Origin: Brachypodium distachyon
Lineage: Eukaryota > Streptophyta > Magnoliopsida > Poales > Poaceae
Length of the DNA stretch: 64,000 nucleotides
Assembly (NCBI RefSeq): GCF_000005505.3
Contig: NC_016131.3
Coordinates: forward strand, 21,039,501 to 21,103,500
Reading direction: 5' to 3'
This document shows, piece by piece, positions 1-9,802 of the stretch (position 1 is the first letter of the stretch; every line of letters begins with the position of its first letter). The notes beneath the pieces are model-generated. The model searched no databases. It was not told the origin of the DNA and saw nothing but the letters and a program-made list of their open reading frames with translations. Both the position numbers and the translations under genes were made by a program.

Positions 1-29
1 GTACTTACACTTTGTTATTGGCAAAATTC

Positions 30-107
30 AGTTCAGAAACTACAGGACATCTTCAGTCCATTTCTTTTAGTTCAGAAACTACAGGGCATCTCCGGTCCAT
101 TTCTTTC
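30..107. repeat. Two-copy tandem repeat, 39-bp unit
   Basis: A unit beginning AGTTCAGAAACTACAGG occurs at 30 and again at 69, with only a few substitutions between copies. No gene is seen in 1-960. That stretch also holds a typical MITE end (GGAGATGCTC followed by TAA, about 365-377), so part of 1-376 may be the remnant of a Tourist-like element. Confidence 0.7.
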
Positions 108-961
108 AGATACTTCTGCCACTCGGGCGTCTCAACGCCAGCGCCTAGTGCTATCTATCTTCAGATTTGTATGTTTTTAAATTTAAACAAGGCATGCATG
201 TGTGCAAATAACAGAAAATAAAAAAAAACTCATTTTCGGACATGTAGATGTTAGTTTGGGGGATGCCGTTGGGTGATGAGGGCGGACACTGGGCGGACAC
301 ATGTCCACTTGCTCCCCCAAATGGACAAAAAGAGGACTTTTGGAAAAGAAATTTAGAGATCTCATTGGAGATGCTCTAAGCTCCATGGGAAATGCATACT
401 CGTCTCTCTGTGTTTATAAATAGCTACACGTTTAGTTTTTCCTAAATCAAACTTATAGAACTATTTTGAATTCTGTCACTTAAGCCATGCATACATATCG
501 TGTCAAATTGATGATTGACATCTTAAGACTAGTAATTAAGTGAATCAATTAATTAATGCTAGTTTGCACATGTTATTCTGTTTGAGAGAACTATATAGAA
601 AGATCACAGGACATGGTGTCGCATTTCACACACGAATTTTCAACTGACTACGCAAGCTTCACCAAACGAGTTTGTTTCGTACGTATTGGTGACTTTCCAT
701 ATGCTTTAATGACTAGAAGACACAGAATTTCGAACATTCTTCTGTGGTTATTAGCGGTATATACTTGTTCTAATTTTTTTACTTAACTATATACTGCTAA
801 AAGCATAGTAATTAAATTTGGCTTGCAAAAGCTCCCCCAATGCGAGAAAACTTGCACGCCCTCGATCCTAGGGTGTAATTTGATTGTTTAAAACAAAGGT
901 CTGAGCGTCGATCTGACCACTATTACTTTGTTAGCATGATACAAAGTTATTTATGTAAGTA

Positions 962-1180
962 CTCTCTCCGATCCATGGTAAGTGTCTTGTATTTAGTACA
1001 TAGTAACTTTCTACTAAATCCAAAAATACAACTTTGTATTAAATCCAAGACACTTATTTTCCCCGTTCAACAAAAGATGTCTCAAGTTTGTCAAAATTTG
1101 GATGTATCTATACATGACTTAGTGTATAGATGCATTCAAATTTAGTCAAAATTAAAACATTCTTTGTTGGACGGAGAGAG
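962..1180. mobile_element. Composite Stowaway-type MITE
   Basis: The ends read CTCTCTCCG and CGGAGAGAG, flanked by TA on both sides (960-961, 1181-1182). The interior holds a second Stowaway-like arm beginning near 1060 (CCCCGTTCAACAAAAGATG) that pairs with TCTTTGTTGGACGG at the right end. It is therefore probably a fusion or nesting of two related MITEs. It is non-coding. Confidence 0.65.
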
Positions 1181-1297
1181 TATTATGTATTGGAAGGAGT
1201 AATTTTAAAAATGATTACAATGACATTAAATTTATGTCGTATAAAATTATATACTATTACGACTTTGTAATATATTATATGGACGGATTAAGTTGTA

Positions 1298-1410
1298 CTC
1301 CTTCCGTTCCATAATTCTTGTCGAAATCTTACATGTATCTCGACATCTTTTAGAAATATATACATCCATTTTTAAACAAATTTGAGACAAGAATTATGAA
1401 ACGGATGGAG
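1298..1410. mobile_element. Stowaway MITE
   Basis: The termini CTCCTTCCGTTCC and GGATGGAG are inverted repeats, and the element sits between TA dinucleotides (1296-1297, 1411-1412). The arms pair through ATAATTCTTGTC and GACAAGAATTAT, giving the foldback typical of Tc1/mariner-derived Stowaway elements. Confidence 0.85.
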
Positions 1411-1683
1411 TATATCTTTGGACAGAAGAGGTTTTTTCCTTCGAAAATGTTGGACAGAGGAGTATGTCTTTTCTTTTCTCTACGTGCTGAATAGCAGCAC
1501 GTTGAACGGAGAGTATTTCTTTGTTGTGTCTGCGGCTCTGCGCGCATGCTGAATTCCAGTGAGCAGTTGCACCCCACGTATGGTGAAGTGGTGAAGATTC
1601 CTTCTCTTGTGTTTTTTGGACGATGTACATGTTAGTTAGTCAATAAATATTTCAGAAATGTTTACATGATTATAGCTTATTAG

Positions 1684-1852
1684 TAGAGGTGCAACATGGT
1701 GACCCTCAGGATATCTTTTGACCCTCCTTAGTTGAAATAAATGAACTAGTTTAGTAAAAAGTCATGTCATTTTAAAATTTTAGTTCATTTGTTTGAACTA
1801 AGAACTAAGGAGAGTCAAAGGATATCACGAGGGTCACAATTGTGCAGCTCTA
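1684..1852. mobile_element. hAT-type MITE with 8-bp target duplication
   Basis: The termini TAGAGGTGCA and TGCAGCTCTA are imperfect inverted repeats. The perfect 8-bp duplication CTTATTAG flanks the element (1676-1683, 1853-1860). The arms pair over roughly 50 bp. The 8-bp duplication and TA(G)G...C(T)TA ends are the hAT signature. It is non-coding. Confidence 0.9.
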
Positions 1853-2377
1853 CTTATTAGAGAAGGGCTAAGCTCCATGAGAAATTCATACTCTCTGTGT
1901 TTATAAATAGTTACACATTTAGGTTTTTCTAAATCAGACTTAGAGAAGTTTGACTAAGTTTACATAAAATAAAATATCAATACCTATGATACCAACTAAA
2001 TACAATATGAATGTACTTCTTGATGAATACAATGAATCTAATTTAGTGTTATAAATGTTGGCATATTTTTTCATAAGTTAGTCAAACTTAGGAAAGTTTG
2101 ACCGATAATAAACCCAACTGTGGCATACGGTACAATGTCATGCAGTTTGCACGAGGGAGCATCTAAAAAGAATAATTTGGTATGCACTTTTATTGATCAA
2201 AATTAACTACCTCCATTGAACCTTTTCTTGATTGACACTATCAAACCCAGTGCTCTCCTAATGCTCTCCTAATGATACGACTTGGGATGATTGTATAGCA
2301 TGGATATGCGCTTGTTGGTTTGACGACTTCTGATGTTTGGGTGCCAGTTTATTTGTCGTTTTGTGGGTTGTTGCTTA

Positions 2378-3140
2378 GAGCATGTCCAGAAGAGCCCCTA
2401 AACAAGCTTCCTACCCCAAATTTGGGGGTTTGAGGTTAAAAACCTCGTCCAACAAGCCCCAAAAATTTTTAGAGCCCAAAATCTTGCCCCCGCCTTCCTT
2501 GCCTCCTGCTTCTCCGCGCACATCGCCGGCCGACGGGGATCTGCCTCGTCCGGCAAATCCATTCCGGCCGGAACCAGTCGTGCCGCCAATCTCCTCCTCC
2601 ACCTGTGTCCGCCGCCGGGCTCCTCCACCCCGTCAGCCTTGTCCTTCACCGCCGCCGGCGTCTTCCTCCTCCACCCACGACGGCCTCGCCCTCACCTCCG
2701 CCGCCGCACGCCTCCCACCCGCCTCGGCCCCCTCGTCCTCCCGGCCGTGCGAGGAAGGAGGCGTCGGCCTCCTCCTCCTCCTGGTCGCCGCAAGGACGGC
2801 CTCCTTCTCCTCCTCTTGGCCGTGCGCAAGAAAGGAGGCGCTGGCCTCCTCCTCCCAGTCGCCACTGGCCGCCGCCGCCTCCTCCTCCCGGCCACCTTGT
2901 TCTCCTCCTCTCCTCCACTGTGTATGTTGAAATTTGTGAAAAAAAATTAGTGCTGTGTTGAAATTGTACGTACAATGGGTGAATTCAGATTATGTGTGTT
3001 GAAATTGGATTCAAATTGTACAAATTTGGGTTGAAATATAAGATATCAGTGAAATGGGGGCTGTGATTTGGGGACTATTGCTGGAGCAAACACTAGTTTT
3101 TGGGACCCTACTTATTGAGTTTGGCCCCTATTTGCATTTT
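2378..3140. other. GC-rich candidate non-autonomous element
   Basis: A Tourist-like end (TTA then GAGCATGTCCAG) at 2375-2389 opens a segment that becomes strongly GC-rich and proline/serine/arginine-coding in every frame between 2470 and 2930. The other end is not clear; a weakly similar inverted segment lies at about 3055-3130. No protein family is recognisable, and overlapping ORFs on both strands indicate composition bias. The rest of 1861-3500 holds no gene that I can support. Confidence 0.35.
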
Positions 3141-3505
3141 TATAGACTCAGCGACGTGTCCATGTATATCCAGCCCGCCGATCATGGTGGCGCCAAGGCA
3201 GGGGCCGAGGTTGTAAATTTGTTCCAAACAAATTCATAAGTGTAACTAAACTTTATTAGGACCATTAGTAAAGATTACACTGCGCTCGCACGCTTGTTTA
3301 GGTGACACCGTGACATGTCCGTACTTCTCTTGGCATGTGCTAACCTACCATTATTAGGGGATACCTATAGGTGAGCAACGTGTTTGGTGTCGTGTATGCG
3401 CCCGCGCATGGGGATAGACAGAGTGAGTGGATCACCTACTGGCCGGTGCGTAATGTTTCCAATGGCATGTCATGCCCTGAACTGCTCCAGTGCTTCGATG
3501 CTCCT

Positions 3506-3513
3506 TATAAATA
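3506..3513 (+). promoter_or_regulatory. Candidate TATA box of the polyketide synthase gene
   Basis: TATAAATA lies about 340 bases before the ATG at 3856, so the leader would be long. A possible leader intron could run from the GTATTT at 3613 to the AG at 3835-3836. This is an inference that a transcript would have to confirm. Confidence 0.45.
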
Positions 3514-3855
3514 ACCTTTCCACCCTTCACAATTCGCATCAGCAAACAACATTTGAGCAGTCCTCTGCCTCCATCTCTTCGTTGCACCGAGTAATACTCC
3601 CTCATTGGTTAGGTATTTTCTCATTCCTTCTTGCAAGAGAGTATGTTGCTGTTGTATATTTGGATAACACCTAGCCTGGCAACGTAGTCTATTTCCTCTC
3701 TTGGCTAGGACTCTAGAGGTCGTGTATTCATGAGCATTTCTAACTATCTTTTTCTCAAGCAAGCACTCATTCTTTACTTTAAAGTTTAACGTTTATCTCT
3801 CTGATACCCTTTTTCTCCGAATGTACACACGAGCAGGTCACTCTACCGCGGGACC

Positions 3856-5148
3856 ATGGCGAGCATTCTGCGCGACATCCGGAGTTCGCAGCGAGCGGAC
3901 GGGCCTGCGGCTGTGCTCTCAATCGGCACAGCAAACCCCCCCGACTGCGTGTCCCAGGACGAGTATCCGGACTACTATTTCCGCATCACCAAGAGTGAAC
4001 ATCTCACTGACCTGAAACAGAAACTCAAGACAATGTGTAAGCAGAAAACATGCGTTTTTCTTTTCTTTTCAAAGATGGTATGACGTACCCGCAGCGTCCG
4101 GATCGATCGAATGCACACGGTCATAGATGTTTAATTTGTTTGTCTCGTATAATCAGGTCAGAACACGGGCACAAAGAAGCGTTTCTTCCACCACACGGAG
4201 CAGCTGCTCGGAGCCCACCCTCATTTCCTTGACCGCGGGAAACCATCCCTCAACGACCGGCTAAAAATCGCAGCCGTCGCTGCTCCAGAGCTAGCTGCGA
4301 CCGCTGCAGCGAAGGCCATAGCAAAGTGGGGCCGCTCAGTCACCGACATCACCCACCTCATCGTCAGCAGCAACTCGGGCGCCCATGCCCCGGGCATCGA
4401 CCTCCGCTTGGCTTCCATTCTCGGGCTCCGCTCGTCCGTCTGCCGCACGATGCTCCACCTCAATGGCTGCTCCTCAGGTTCCGCCGCGTTGCGCCTCGCC
4501 AAGGACATGGCCGAGAACAACCGTGGCGCACGCGTCCTGGTGGCCTGCGTCGAGCTCACGGTCGTCGCCTTCCGTGGCCCCGAAGAGGCCTACCCCCACA
4601 CTCTCGTTGGCCAGGCATCGTTCGGTGACGGAGCGGGCGCGGTCATCGTCGGCGCTGATGCCGTGCGCCCCATCGAGCGTCCGCTCTTCGAGATGGTATC
4701 TGTCTCGCAGACCGTGATACCAGACACCGACCATGTGCTCACCGTGCAGCTCACTGAAGGCGGCATCGACGGGCATCTTTTAAGCAGGGAGCTGATACCA
4801 ATAGCAGGACAGAACATCGAACAGTGTTTGTCGGATGCGTTCGGGCCGCTTGGACTCGGCGTCGATTGGAACGACCTCTTCTGGGCGGTGCACCCTGGCA
4901 TCCGTGCAATCTTGGACCAGATTGACAAGGCACTCCGGTTAGAGCCGGGAAAGTTGGCAGCGAGCTTTACCGTGCTAAGAGAGTATGGAAACATGCTTGG
5001 CGCGACGGTGATCTTTGTGCTCGATGAGCAACGGCGGCGAATGGAGGAGGAAGAAGGGGGTGAGTGGGGTGTACTGATGGGGTTTGGACCGGGGTTCACT
5101 GTTGAGACCATGGTGCTGCGTGCTACTAGTGATCTCAAGAAAAAATAG
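3856..5148 (+). CDS. Type III polyketide synthase, curcuminoid synthase-like
   Basis: Two exons, 3856-4036 and 4157-5148, with a GT-AG intron splitting a cysteine codon, the conserved intron position of chalcone synthase genes. The product is 390 residues, the usual family length. The catalytic triad is intact: Cys165 (NGCSSG), His306 (AVHPG) and Asn339 (REYGNM). The C-terminal GFGPG loop is present. Enzymes of this family condense CoA starters with malonyl-CoA in the cytosol. The sequence resembles rice curcuminoid synthase more than true chalcone synthase: Asn133 replaces chalcone synthase Thr132, as in the rice enzyme. Ala198 stands where chalcone synthase has Thr197 and the rice enzyme has Tyr, so the product may differ. 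The ATG at 3856 gives a normal N-terminus. The gene looks functional, but its substrate cannot be read from the sequence. No neighbouring pathway gene is present. Confidence 0.92.
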
Positions 5149-5614
5149 CACTCCGCATTGAGACAGTGGTATCAACATAAAGTCAGTGATCAAGCATTGT
5201 AGTCTTTTAGTTAAGTTACTATTACATCCTTGTGTTTACTCTTGAAACTTCAGATCTAGTCACCTCTTGGTGGTTCTATGCCGATGTTCCTAAAAGAACC
5301 TGGATCCAAAGTTATGGAAAATAAATGGCTTGAGTAAATATGATAGAGCTCTCGTGCAGAGCACTAACACACTGGCCACTTGTCCAGCAACATTAAGAAT
5401 CGATATTCTTCTTCTTTGAAGCCGTTCCCATGGTGTCGCTCTAGTGCTCTACTATTATCTGTGATTTCGACGTGCCGATACGGAATACCTTTTCCGACAC
5501 ATCAGCTAGCCAATCCTTCGCGCACTAGCTGAAAGGAAAAATGGAGAGAAGCTATATATGCATGCAACGGAAGCTAATGCTACTCTGCTAAGATGGAATA
5601 TTCTAGAATCTTCT
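5149..5614. other. 3' flank of polyketide synthase gene
   Basis: This holds the presumed 3' untranslated region and AT-rich spacer up to the MULE target site. I see no gene here. Confidence 0.6.
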
Positions 5615-5623
5615 TCTTGATCC

Positions 5624-6861
5624 GAGTAAATTTCACAAAACCACTACTCCAGGGGCTAGAACTTCAGGCAGCTGCCACCTCAAAGGTTCGTATCAGTTTG
5701 TCACTACTCTAGGGGTAATTATTTCCACTTTGCCTAAATCAACCAATTAGTCCATTTGACGATAAAACTGACATGTTAGAGCCACATGTAAAGTCCTACG
5801 TGACATGTAATTTATCCATTCAACCCCCTGTAATTTCCATATATTCATAATCTCTCCTTCTTCTTCCCTTCTTCATCCCCTGCTCAGGCTGCCAACTCGC
5901 CAGCGCTGAGTAGGTGGTCACCTGCGCCACCGCCAGTCACGGAGACCTCCGCAGACCTGCGTCGTACTTTGCATGCACCACAGGCTTGTGTTGCACTTTG
6001 GCAGCTAAACCTTTTCCGCGCGAAAAGCAAAAAGCTCATCATTATGGGCGCCGATCCGAGCCTTCTTCCTCTCCTACCCCGAGTTCCTCCTGGCCGTTCT
6101 CTGCTTCGTTTCTCTGTCTGCGCTCCGCCTCGCGCTGCGGTGGTGGCGGTGGTGCGGGGGCAGCTTGCCCGTGAGATGGCCCGTCGTGGGCATGCTCCCC
6201 TTCGTGCTGCGCAACCACGCCGCGCTGAGGGACTCCGGCTGCACCTTCATGTTCCGCGGGCCGTGGCTCGCGCACGCCGACTTCCTCGTCACCTGCGACC
6301 CGGCCGCCGTGCGCCACTGCCTGGCCGACGTCTTGCAGGTGCTCAACGAATTGTGCCGAAGGGGATCGATGGCGGGCGGAGGGCAGAGGAGGCGACTTGG
6401 GAACCAATCGAGCCGGCCAGCGGCTGTGGCGGCGAATCGCAGGCAGCGGCGGGGTGCGGCGACGCGGGCGATGCGAATCGAATGAGGGGCGACGCGAATC
6501 GAAGTAGGGGCAGCGATTAGGGGCAGTGGCGAGCCCCTCCGGCGATGCAGCTCCCCATGCGGTGGCCGATGTCCAGAGACTGAGCCGGAGTGAGAGCGGC
6601 GGTGGCCGGCCCGGCCTACCATCCAGGGACCAAGTGAGAGAAGGAGATGAAACAGAAGGGGTTGAGGGAAAAAAGACTGCGTGACGTGGACCTTACATTA
6701 GACCCCAATATGTCAGTTTTACCGTCAAATGGACTAATCAGTCAGATTTGGGCAAAGTGAAAATAATTACTCTTAGAGTAGCAGCAAACTGATGTGAAAT
6801 TCTGAGGTGGTAACTGCATGAAGCCCTAGCCCGTAGAGTAGTGGTTTTGTGAAATTTACTC
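5624..6861. mobile_element. Pack-MULE (Mutator-like element with captured gene DNA)
   Basis: The termini GAGTAAATTTCACAAAACCA and its exact inverse (ending at 6861) begin TIRs of about 180 bp (5624 to about 5807; about 6680 to 6861). These can be aligned along nearly their whole length. A perfect 9-bp duplication, TCTTGATCC, flanks the element (5615-5623 and 6862-6870), the Mutator hallmark. The 0.87-kb interior has no transposase. It carries GC-rich exon-like DNA including a cytochrome P450 fragment. The element is therefore non-autonomous and gene-capturing. The similarity between the TIRs suggests it is not very old. Confidence 0.93.
6063..6338 (+). pseudogene. Captured cytochrome P450 N-terminal fragment (CYP86 clan, CYP96-like)
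   Basis: In the frame starting at 6063 the translation holds a hydrophobic anchor (PEFLLAVLCFVSLSALRLAL), the hinge VRWPVVGMLPF, then CTFMFRGPWLAHADFLVTCD. The last two are typical of the first 100 residues of CYP96/CYP86-type fatty-acid or alkane hydroxylases. About 30 residues are missing between RNHAALRD and SGCTF. Homology stops at 6338, where CAG is followed by GT. The heme-binding region is absent and no in-frame ATG precedes the anchor. It lies wholly inside the MULE, so it is a transduplicated, non-functional fragment. The exact subfamily is uncertain. Confidence 0.82.
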
Positions 6862-7200
6862 TCTTGATCCTCTAAGCTACTTGCAATTAGCTAGAGTAGT
6901 GATGACCAGCTCGATTTATCGTTAACATTAATCACTGCTCCGAATGGTGCAAGTATATACCAGTAATTAATGTTACCCTAATCTTGGCTCGCTCTCGACA
7001 ACTATATTAAGTGAAGGTCGTGGCAAAGGCAAAGGAACAAAGGTATCGGTTGATCGCAATAGTTAACTGGAGTAGTATGCTTTCTTGATCATGTATGCCA
7101 ACGTGTCTTGGTTTCTAAGCTCAACTGGAGTGGCACATCAATTCTGAGGAGGACTGGAGGAACCATATCCATAGTTCATCGCAGCCACCTCCGCTGCACC

Positions 7201-7370
7201 TCTTTTTTTTTGACTTTAAACTGTAAGAGCTGCGCGATTGCAATCCGACAGTATATAGATATATAATTTTACAAAGTGAGACACCAAAGTGTGACTTTCG
7301 AGGATCGAACTCTGATGGACTGCCAGCACATCTGGCTGCCTGACCACCCAAGCTATGCTTGGTTCTAGGT
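7201..7370 (-). mobile_element. Probable tRNA-derived SINE
   Basis: Read on the minus strand, the unit starts near 7370 with a box A-like stretch (TAGCTTGGGTGGTCAGG). It continues with a box B-like GAGTTCGATCC and ends in an A-run at 7201-7212. This is the structure of a plant SINE. No convincing target duplication was found, so the limits are approximate. Confidence 0.55.
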
Positions 7371-7381
7371 TGTTCAAAAAT

Positions 7382-7431
7382 GAGATGTAATAGTGGATGA
7401 AGTATCATAACATCATCCGCTATTACATCTC
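7382..7431. repeat. 50-bp near-perfect palindrome between 17-bp direct repeats
   Basis: GAGATGTAATAGTGGATGA pairs with its inverse, which ends in GCTATTACATCTC. Immediately outside, the 17-bp sequence AGGTTGTTCAAAAATGA occurs at 7367-7383 and 7433-7449. The arrangement resembles a tiny foldback insertion with a target duplication, next to the SINE head. Confidence 0.75.
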
Positions 7432-7805
7432 AAGGTTGTTCAAAAATGAAGCAAAAAGGCTAAAAAGAAATCATCCATTATCCAGCCTGCGTTTGAGATT
7501 GTGTTACTACATGATAGTGTACTAGATCATGATACTATTTTGCTTGGTGATCCTCTATGTCAAACAATTGCCGATTTCAAGGATCAATTGTAAGCGCCAG
7601 GCGTTATGGATAACTTACCGAGCTCAAGGATCTCGAGACGGACTTTATTATTAATGGAATCAGGGTCCTTGGCCTTTTATCCAAAATATTTTTATCACCG
7701 AATCGCCTCAATCCTGACTGTAGAAGAAATGAAGAATCCACCTAAAAAGGTGGACTTCTACATGTCCAGAGTGACGGAACTCTGAACTCTCGTGCCACTG
7801 AATAA

Positions 7806-7949
7806 TAGGGGTGCAAACGGGATCCCGCGAAGAGCCCGCTTTTAGTTCATTTTTCAAATCTTCTATTCAAAATTTTGCTCAAAATTTGAATAGAGAATTT
7901 AAAAATTGAACTAGAAGCGGACCTTTCACGGGATCCGTTTGCATCCCTA
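7806..7949. mobile_element. hAT-type MITE with 8-bp target duplication
   Basis: The termini TAGGGGTGCAAACGGGATCC and GGATCCGTTTGCATCCCTA are inverted repeats. The 8-bp target CTGAATAA flanks the element (7798-7805, 7950-7957). The interior AAATTTTG arms also fold. It is non-coding, 144 bp. Confidence 0.92.
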
Positions 7950-8324
7950 CTGAATAATATACCTAGGCACAAGTTTTGCCCAATTAATGGCTGGTAGTAG
8001 TGCTGTACAGCTCAGTTTTATGGTTGTTGGTGCATGGGTTGATATATCTAAGGTATATCAATCTATACATATAATAGTTGAGAAAGTGTGTTGCATATTA
8101 GCTTGTGCTAATATCAGGATCTCTCGATACATAATTCTCAACTACTACTAACTGAAGCTTGGCAAAGGCCAAGGAAGCACACTACTGACTACTCGTTGAG
8201 AAATTGACAATACTTAGTAGTGTTACTATCTTAATCATGTATGCAATGCAATGTGCTAATCGTTGCTACGTACATATATGCACGTTGAGTTCATTGGGAA
8301 AGTGCATGATTTCTTTGTTAATTA

Positions 8325-8437
8325 CTCCCTCCGTCTCATATTAAGTGACTAAAAATTGCCCAAATATGAATGTATCTACGCCTAAAAAACGTCTCGATAC
8401 ATGTAATAGAAGGTCAATTAATATGGGAGAGAGTGAG
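8325..8437. mobile_element. Stowaway MITE
   Basis: CTCCCTCCGTCTCATATTAA at the left pairs with TTAATATGGGAGAGAG near the right end, and TA lies at both borders. The rest of 6871-9700 is AT-rich spacer with no gene that I can support. Confidence 0.8.
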
Positions 8438-9735
8438 TAACTGATACCTACTCATCGGCTCATCCACTTTCAGTGATTATAGATCAGCTGAGCATGCGTG
8501 TGGCTAGAATGTTTGAACGGCTAGTCTTATATATAGAGAAGAAAAGAAACTGTCGATCCATGATATATAATTGGAATCGGGACAGTGAAATTCAATTGTG
8601 GATTTGTGGTTAAAGAAACATGACCTAAGAATTGACCGATGTTCTAGTCATCTCAGTCAAGAGTTACGGACCCACCTGCGGGAAAGCACCACGGCTAAAA
8701 TACCAGCATCTTGGTTTGATTGTTTCCTTCTGAATTGACATCTCGGTTTGATTATACTTGCGCTATTTTATTAAAACTCGAAAGAACTGCTAATGCTGAT
8801 TGCTGAGTCGAATGACATTATTTGGAGCTTAGCCACCAGTTTAGCCTAAGAATTAGTCTTCTATTTTTAATTTTTATCCAGGTCTAGAATTTTTTTCTTT
8901 TCTTTTTTTTTAACCGTGTGATAGAGATCCATGGCTCACTGAGACTTTGTTCAACTCTGCCTAGTCAGATCCAAATAGAGAAGGAAACAAAATAACTGGA
9001 ACCTAGTTTGCCTTGGGTCTGACAGAGAATCACCTCAATTACCTTGTATGGAAGCATAATTCTACAATTTTGTCACGCCTGAACGACACAAAACCGGACC
9101 TAGTGATCACTTACCAAAGTGGTATACACATACACATCCATCGTAAAGGAACTCTCATGCTAATAATTAGAAGTCAGGTGCAGTTACCAATCACACCTGG
9201 TGCACACTAACTACATTCAGAACCAGCAAACCATGCTTTCTACATGTCAGCAGGTTGCTTGTTCCACCGGTCACTAATTCCCATGTCCCCTTCCAGTCGT
9301 TTGTGTATATTAGTATATATACCTACACATGAAACTGTATGTGCCTAGTTTGGTTCGCACAGCCTCTGCCTTTTGTACAGAAAAAAGCAGCGGCCTTGTG
9401 GTTCCAAATGGTAACAGCTAGCTGAGCCACTAATATACACTTAAGAAAATAAGTTGGGATCGACTCGGATCACTCCTCCCTGTCATCTTTCTCATTTCCA
9501 TCAGTGGATGCTCAGATCACCCCTCACCCAATTTCCTCCCCCGTTCTGTTCCCATGACTCATCCTAGTGCCCAGAATTTCCATCTGCTTTCTTCTTCCCC
9601 CATTGGCGCATGCATCACTGATTAGGTGATGGTGCACTAGCTACCTAGCTATCTGGGGGATTATCCATGTCCTGCAGCATATCGAAGCAAGGCATATGCT
9701 CTTACTAGGTTGTCGTACCGGCGCTTTTGTCAATG

Positions 9736-9743
9736 TATATATA
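9736..9743 (+). promoter_or_regulatory. Candidate TATA box, first WAT1-related gene
   Basis: TATATATA occurs 60 bases before the ATG at 9803, which would give a leader of roughly 30 bases. This is plausible but unproven. Confidence 0.5.
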
Positions 9744-9802
9744 GACTGGCAACGTCTGACGGGTTAAGCTTCAGAGTTGTAGAAAATACTTGCTGAGTTA
9801 AG

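Larger units (their letters stand above)
376..1945. repeat. Dispersed direct repeat (about 376-450 and 1868-1945)
   Basis: Both places carry the same roughly 75-bp sequence starting CTAAGCTCCATG and running through TGTTTATAAATAG. The right copy continues into an AT-rich fold that resembles a decayed Stowaway-type MITE (to about 2105). The coordinates span both copies. The intervening DNA holds other MITEs listed separately and no gene. Confidence 0.55.

Noticed and set aside
2382..2930. 182-residue ORF on the plus strand
   Set aside because: Low-complexity Pro/Ser/Arg translation, with open frames on both strands from GC bias; no family motif and a MITE-like end at 2375.
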